Source: Thermomicrobium sp. 4228-Ro
GTDB taxonomy: Bacteria > Chloroflexota > Chloroflexia > Thermomicrobiales > Thermomicrobiaceae
Length of the DNA: 64,000 nt
Assembly (NCBI RefSeq): GCF_026241205.1
Contig: NZ_JAPFQM010000001.1
Span: 558,001-622,000 of the forward strand
Reading direction: 5' to 3'
Shown one piece after another: positions 60,660-64,000 of the stretch. The notes beneath the pieces are model-generated. The model was not told where the DNA came from. It worked only from the letters and a program-made list of their open reading frames with translations, and did no database searches. A program made the position numbers and the translations under genes. The stretch's first letter is position 1. Every line of letters starts with the position of its first letter.

Positions 60660-61040
60660 GTGTCCGACCTCTATCGCGAGCACATCCTCGACCACTACCA
60701 GCGTCCGCGGAATTACGGAACCCTGGAGCATCCGGACCGATCGTTCGAGGACTCCAATCCGCTCTGCGGCGATCGCATCCGCATCGATCTCAAGTTGGCC
60801 GGCGATCGGATCGCCGATATTCGCTTCACGGGCCGTGGTTGCGCGATCAGCCAAGCAGCGGCTTCCATCCTCACCGAGATGGTGAAAGGCAAATCGCTCG
60901 AGGAAGTCAAGCAACTCGGTGCCCAGGACCTCCTCGAGGAATTGGGTGTACCGATCAGTCCAGCACGGCGGAAGTGCGCGCTCCTGAGCCTCAAGGTGCT
61001 CAAGGCGGCGGCCTACGGGCTGAACGAATGGCCGAGTTGA
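60660..61040 (+). CDS. sufU: Fe-S scaffold/sulfurtransferase SufU
   Basis: 126 aa from a GTG at 60660 with AGCGGAGG upstream. LYREHILDHYQRPRNYGTLE, NPLCGDRIRIDLKL, FTGRGCAISQAAASILTEM and SPARRKCALLSLKVLKAA contain the three Cys and Asp of the zinc/sulfur site. SufU accepts sulfur from SufS. 22 bp after sufS. It is the canonical shorter copy. Confidence 0.93.
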   Translation: MSDLYREHILDHYQRPRNYGTLEHPDRSFEDSNPLCGDRIRIDLKLAGDRIADIRFTGRGCAISQAAASILTEMVKGKSLEEVKQLGAQDLLEELGVPISPARRKCALLSLKVLKAAAYGLNEWPS

Positions 61041-61119
61041 ACGGAAGTAGGCGCACACGATGAACGAGCGACAGGAGCATCTCCTCCGGCGACTCTTCGA
61101 TCGAGCACGGGAGGGTCAC

Positions 61120-61440
61120 ATGGCGAAGTTCACCGAGGAAGATGTCCGCGAGCGGCTCAAGCAGGTCATCGACCCTGAACTCGGCGTCGACGTCGTCAAT
61201 CTCGGGCTGATCTACGGAATCGATCTGGTCGACCGTGAGGACGGCAAGACCGACGTGATCGTCACGATGACGCTCACCACCTTCGGCTGCCCATTGGGAC
61301 CGATCCTCACCGAGGAGGTCAACTACGCGTTGCGTGACCTGCCCGACCTCGGTACCGTCGATGTCAACCTCGTCTGGAGTCCACCGTGGACGCCGGACAT
61401 GATGAGCGAGGAAGCCAAGGACGCCCTCGGCATATGGTGA
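61120..61440 (+). CDS. DUF59/MIP18-family (SufT/PaaD-like) Fe-S assembly protein
   Basis: 106 aa from ATG 61120 with GGGAGGG 4-10 bases upstream; a 126-aa reading from ATG 61060 is possible. VIDPELGVDVVNLGLIYGIDL, VTMTLTTFGCPLGPILTEEV (conserved Cys) and VDVNLVWSPPWTPDMMSEEAKDALG are family blocks. Members mature Fe-S proteins together with SUF. Last gene of the suf operon; it overlaps the next lipoprotein start by 7 bp. Confidence 0.87.
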   Translation: MAKFTEEDVRERLKQVIDPELGVDVVNLGLIYGIDLVDREDGKTDVIVTMTLTTFGCPLGPILTEEVNYALRDLPDLGTVDVNLVWSPPWTPDMMSEEAKDALGIW

Positions 61441-62357
61441 GGGGCTGTGGCGGTCGGTGTCTCTGCGCGCTCCTGTTCGGGCTCCTGCTCCTCGCCTGCC
61501 GCGGGCCAGCTGTCTACCCGAGCCCGACACCGACGGTGTCACTCGTACCCGGTCCCTCGACGCCTGCACAACCCTCACCAGCACCCTCACCGACTTCGCC
61601 GGGCACACCGTCACCGGTGCCGACACCGACCGTGCTCCCGACTCCCTCGCCGACACCGGTGCCGCCGACAGCGACTCCCACACCGACCGCGCTCCCTCCG
61701 ACCGCAACACCGCCAGCAGGTGCCGAAACCGCGCGCGTGATCTCGCGGCTTCCCACCGCTGATGCCGTCATCGCACTCACCTTCGATTGCGGCGCTGACC
61801 GGGGGTACGCCGAGCAGATCCTCGACGAACTCGCCCGTCACGGGATCCACGCCACGTTCGGGATGACCGGCGCATGGGCGCGCGCCAACCCCGACCTGGT
61901 CGCTCGGATGCTGCGCGAGGGACATGTCCTGATCAATCACAGTGACTCGCACCCGTCCTTCACCGGTTACTCGACCGGCTCGGCAGCGCTCTCCGCCGAA
62001 GAGCGTGCGACCGAAATCCGCGCAGCCGAACAGGCCGTGGCCGCGATCACCGGCAGCGAGGAAACCCTGCGACCGTTCTTCCGGCCCCCGTACGGTGACT
62101 ACGACGAGGCGTTGCTCGAGCAATTGCCAGAACTGGGATACGACGCCCTCCTGCTGTGGACGGTCGATTCCCTGGGCTGGCGCGGCCTTCCGCCCGAGGA
62201 GGTCGTCCAACGGGTCGTCGCTGCTGCTGGACCCGGTGCAATCGTCCTCATGCACGTCGGTGCACAGTCGACCGATGCCGCGGCACTACCGATGCTGATC
62301 GACGCATTGGCAACAGCAGGATATCGATTCGCCACCGTTCAGGAGTTCCTCGGCTGA
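61434..62357 (+). CDS. NodB-family polysaccharide deacetylase lipoprotein
   Basis: 307 aa from ATG 61434. The lipobox LLFGLLLLACRG is followed by a ~70-residue Pro/Thr/Ser linker rich in PTP. The deacetylase domain has IALTFDCGADRGYAEQIL (Asp), HVLINHSDSHPSFTGYS (HxxxH), RPFFRPPYGDYDEALL and AAGPGAIVLMHVG (catalytic His). It is an exported enzyme likely acting on peptidoglycan or another amino sugar polymer. It begins within the last codons of the DUF59 gene, so it may be cotranscribed with suf. Confidence 0.92.
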   Translation: MVRGCGGRCLCALLFGLLLLACRGPAVYPSPTPTVSLVPGPSTPAQPSPAPSPTSPGTPSPVPTPTVLPTPSPTPVPPTATPTPTALPPTATPPAGAETARVISRLPTADAVIALTFDCGADRGYAEQILDELARHGIHATFGMTGAWARANPDLVARMLREGHVLINHSDSHPSFTGYSTGSAALSAEERATEIRAAEQAVAAITGSEETLRPFFRPPYGDYDEALLEQLPELGYDALLLWTVDSLGWRGLPPEEVVQRVVAAAGPGAIVLMHVGAQSTDAAALPMLIDALATAGYRFATVQEFLG

Positions 62358-62379
62358 GACACTGGCTGTCAGGGAAACT

Positions 62380-62409
62380 TTGACATCCTCTGGCCAGGAA
62401 GGGTATCTG
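62380..62409 (+). promoter_or_regulatory. Promoter of the cupredoxin gene
   Basis: TTGACA (62380-62385), 18 bases, TATCTG (62404-62409). Start near 62416, about 120 bases before the ATG at 62535. Confidence 0.5.
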
Positions 62410-62534
62410 AGAGATTGCTTTGGCATACTACGCTTCGGAGCTGCGCCCGAAGCGCAGCGTACAGGTACAGCGTCAGTATCGGGTTCGTTCTGTGCAGGGT
62501 TCTCGAATCCCTGCCGAGTGAGGAGGCTTGGGCG

Positions 62535-62966
62535 ATGACGGAACGGTACAGTGAGCGTGTCACGCGACGTGCGCTCCTTCGCCGAGCGACAGGTCTCGCT
62601 GTCGCATTGCCGGCCGTGAGTCTGCTGCTCGCTGCCTGCGGTGGTGGCGGTGGCGGTGGTGGCGGCACCAGCAGTGGCGGCGGTGGTGGGAAGATCACCA
62701 TCGAGATGAGCGAGTACAAATTCAATCCATCGACGATCACCGTCTCACCCGGCGCGAGTGTGACGGTGACGCTCAAGAACGTCGGGACTCTGCAACATGA
62801 TTTCCATGCAGATCAGATCAACCCACAGACCTCGCCCCTGGTCGATCCGGGTAAGTCGGTCGACTTCACCTTCACTGCCCCCAGTCAGGCAGGTACCTAC
62901 GATTTCTGGTGCACCGTGCCTGGTCACAAAGAACTGGGTATGGTCGGCAAGCTCGAGGTCAAGTAA
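62535..62966 (+). CDS. Tat-type cupredoxin (blue copper) lipoprotein
   Basis: 143 aa. The N-terminus has TRRALLRRATGLAVALPAVSLLLAACG, combining a twin-arginine-like motif and a lipobox, then a Gly/Ser-rich linker. The cupredoxin domain has LQHDFHADQ (His ligand), DFWCTVPGHKELGM (Cys, His, Met ligands). It would be an electron-transfer protein anchored outside the membrane. Monocistronic with its own promoter and a terminator at 62999-63035. Confidence 0.9.
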   Translation: MTERYSERVTRRALLRRATGLAVALPAVSLLLAACGGGGGGGGGTSSGGGGGKITIEMSEYKFNPSTITVSPGASVTVTLKNVGTLQHDFHADQINPQTSPLVDPGKSVDFTFTAPSQAGTYDFWCTVPGHKELGMVGKLEVK

Positions 62967-62998
62967 TTCGGGAACACGCTCGTAGCACGTGGACGAAC

Positions 62999-63035
62999 CG
63001 GCGGCTCGCCAGCGAGCCGCCGCTTGGTTTGTCTT
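62999..63035 (+). terminator. Intrinsic terminator after the cupredoxin gene
   Basis: CGGCGGCTCG (62999-63008), loop CCAG, CGAGCCGCCG (63013-63022), then CTTGGTTTGTCTTT. Perfect 10-bp stem with a T-rich tail. Confidence 0.8.
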
Positions 63036-63201
63036 TCCCGCGCCTGCACGACCGCACGGCGGTGTGCTACGATGTCGGCGGTCACGCACGGGAGCGCGTC
63101 TGTCTCGGTACCGTCTCGGATCGGGACTACCTCGGGCACGGTCGCTTCCGCCAGGCCTCAGGCAGGCAAAACACCACACAGGCAGGGAGAGGAGGATCGC
63201 G

Positions 63202-64000
63202 ATGGTATCCCACCAGGCTGGGACCAACCGGGACGGGCAGATTGCGATGCCATTGCCCACCGCGATCCACGACCTGCTCGATCGATCGACACTCATCATC
63301 GCTTCCAACCGCGGCCCGATCGAATTCCACGAAACGAGCGACGGCGAAATCGTTTCCAAGCGCGGGACCGGAGGCGTCATCACGGCGATGAGTGCCGCCG
63401 CGCGCTATGCCGACGCGATCTGGGTCGCCTGTGCGATGACGCCGGCTGACCGGCTGCTCGCCGAGAAGATGCAGGAGGAGCAGCAACCGTTCATCGAGCA
63501 CCCAGATCTCGAGGGCTTTCGCGTCCGCTTCGTTCTCCCCGATCTCGAAGCCTATCGCGGCTACTATTACCGGATCGCCAACCCCCTTCTGTGGTTCCTC
63601 CAGCATTATCTCTGGGACACCCCGCGCGCACCCGATATCGACTACGAGACCTGGCAGGCGTGGCACCATGGGTACGTCGTAGTCAATCGCTTGTTCGCCG
63701 AGGAAATCGTCGCTGCCGCCGAGGCCGCCCCACGCGAGCCGATCGTGTTGCTCCAGGATTACCACCTCTACTTGGCCCCAGCATTTATCCGCGAGCGATG
63801 CCCGGATCTCCTGCTCTATCATTTCATTCACATCCCATGGCCCGATCAGGACTACTGGCGATTGCTGCCGATGGAGATGCGCCGGTCCATCTGTGAGGGA
63901 CTGCTCGCGAACGATATCGTCGGCTTTCAAACACCGCGCCATGCCCGCAGCTTCCTCAATACGGTCGACGTCAACCTGCCGGATGCCGAGGTCGATTACC
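63202..64000 (+). CDS. otsA: Trehalose-6-phosphate synthase (GT20), truncated by the window edge
   Basis: 266 residues visible from ATG 63202 (AGAGGAGGATCGCG upstream), running off the right edge. STLIIASNRGPIEFHETSDG, GTGGVITAMSAAARYADAIWVA, WHHGYVVVNRLFAEEIVAAAE, LLQDYHLYLAPAFIRE, HFIHIPWPDQDYWRLLPMEM and DIVGFQTPRHARSFLNTV are the OtsA-family blocks. The enzyme transfers glucose from UDP-glucose (or another donor) to glucose-6-phosphate. A phosphatase domain or otsB would lie beyond the window. Confidence 0.93.
   Translation, partial: MVSHQAGTNRDGQIAMPLPTAIHDLLDRSTLIIASNRGPIEFHETSDGEIVSKRGTGGVITAMSAAARYADAIWVACAMTPADRLLAEKMQEEQQPFIEHPDLEGFRVRFVLPDLEAYRGYYYRIANPLLWFLQHYLWDTPRAPDIDYETWQAWHHGYVVVNRLFAEEIVAAAEAAPREPIVLLQDYHLYLAPAFIRERCPDLLLYHFIHIPWPDQDYWRLLPMEMRRSICEGLLANDIVGFQTPRHARSFLNTVDVNLPDAEVDY

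Noticed and set aside
61060-61119. Upstream ATG for the DUF59 protein
   Set aside because: The added 20 residues are not family-like, and a much better ribosome site (GGGAGGG) precedes ATG 61120; kept only as an alternative.

Overview
The window is GC-rich chromosomal DNA from a free-living bacterium. The best fit is a member of the Chloroflexota, class Thermomicrobia (Thermomicrobium/Sphaerobacter-like). This placement is inferred from base composition, the frequency of GTG starts, the protein set (SufCBDSU, TenI/ThiE, Sco/PCuAC, TSP3-like and Pro/Thr-rich lipoproteins, cell wall enzymes) and gene order. There is no 16S rRNA or other decisive marker here. Gene density is high, with many 4-bp ATGA/GTGA overlaps and 5-20 bp gaps, so most genes sit in operons. 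No CRISPR array, intact insertion sequence, prophage or rRNA gene was seen.

Layout, left to right. 1-3724 (minus): a chain from a D-Ala-D-Ala carboxypeptidase through an RsuA/RluB pseudouridine synthase, cytidylate kinase and PlsC, then a truncated GNAT gene. 3761-5492 (plus): hisC-hisB. 5499-12893 (minus): an eight-gene chain (zinc-ribbon protein, uvrC, tsaC, GT28-like glycosyltransferase, membrane protein, small acidic protein, rarA, rph). 13.1-14.7 kb: a GcvT/LigM-like aminomethyltransferase as a single unit with its own promoter and a strong terminator. 14.8-17.7 kb: dgt-dnaG. 17.7-19.4 kb: selA and two tRNA genes (Pro-CGG, Arg-CCT). 19.5-24.9 kb: a MshA-like glycosyltransferase, a B3/4-domain protein, dapA-dapB behind a long leader, and an F420/FMN-type LLM oxidoreductase. 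25.0-27.5 kb: a copper-delivery cassette (His-rich membrane protein, two Sco-like thioredoxin-fold proteins, a PCuAC lipoprotein) with no oxidase genes beside it. 27.7-29.1 kb: a lipoprotein ending in TSP3-like calcium repeats.

29.1-33.8 kb is a gene-poor, accessory-looking stretch. It holds a solitary DUF262/HNH (GmrSD-like) putative defence protein and a clearly decayed aquaporin/glycerol facilitator pseudogene with several frameshifts. 33.8-36.5 kb: secA. 36.6-37.3 kb: an SMR-like membrane protein and an alkyltransferase-like protein. 37.4-40.8 kb (minus): thiD-thiG-thiE-tenI-thiS controlled by a complete promoter/TPP riboswitch/terminator. 40.8-44.6 kb (minus): a dipeptide/oligopeptide ABC transporter (binding protein and two permeases, no ATPases) whose promoter overlaps a direct-repeat operator. 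44.9-54.6 kb (plus): a cystathionine gamma-synthase-like enzyme, a class V aminotransferase, a NodB deacetylase, a frameshifted C39-peptidase/TPR lipoprotein, tandem YtcJ-like amidohydrolases, a UPF0173 metallo-hydrolase, a DnaQ-like exonuclease and a small unknown protein.

54.6-61.4 kb is an iron and Fe-S locus. A SufU-like scaffold and a Fur-family regulator diverge around a Fur-box palindrome. They are followed by sufC-sufB-sufD-sufS-sufU and a DUF59 (SufT-like) gene behind a second palindromic operator. The window closes with a NodB deacetylase lipoprotein, a Tat-type cupredoxin lipoprotein and the start of trehalose-6-phosphate synthase (truncated by the window edge).
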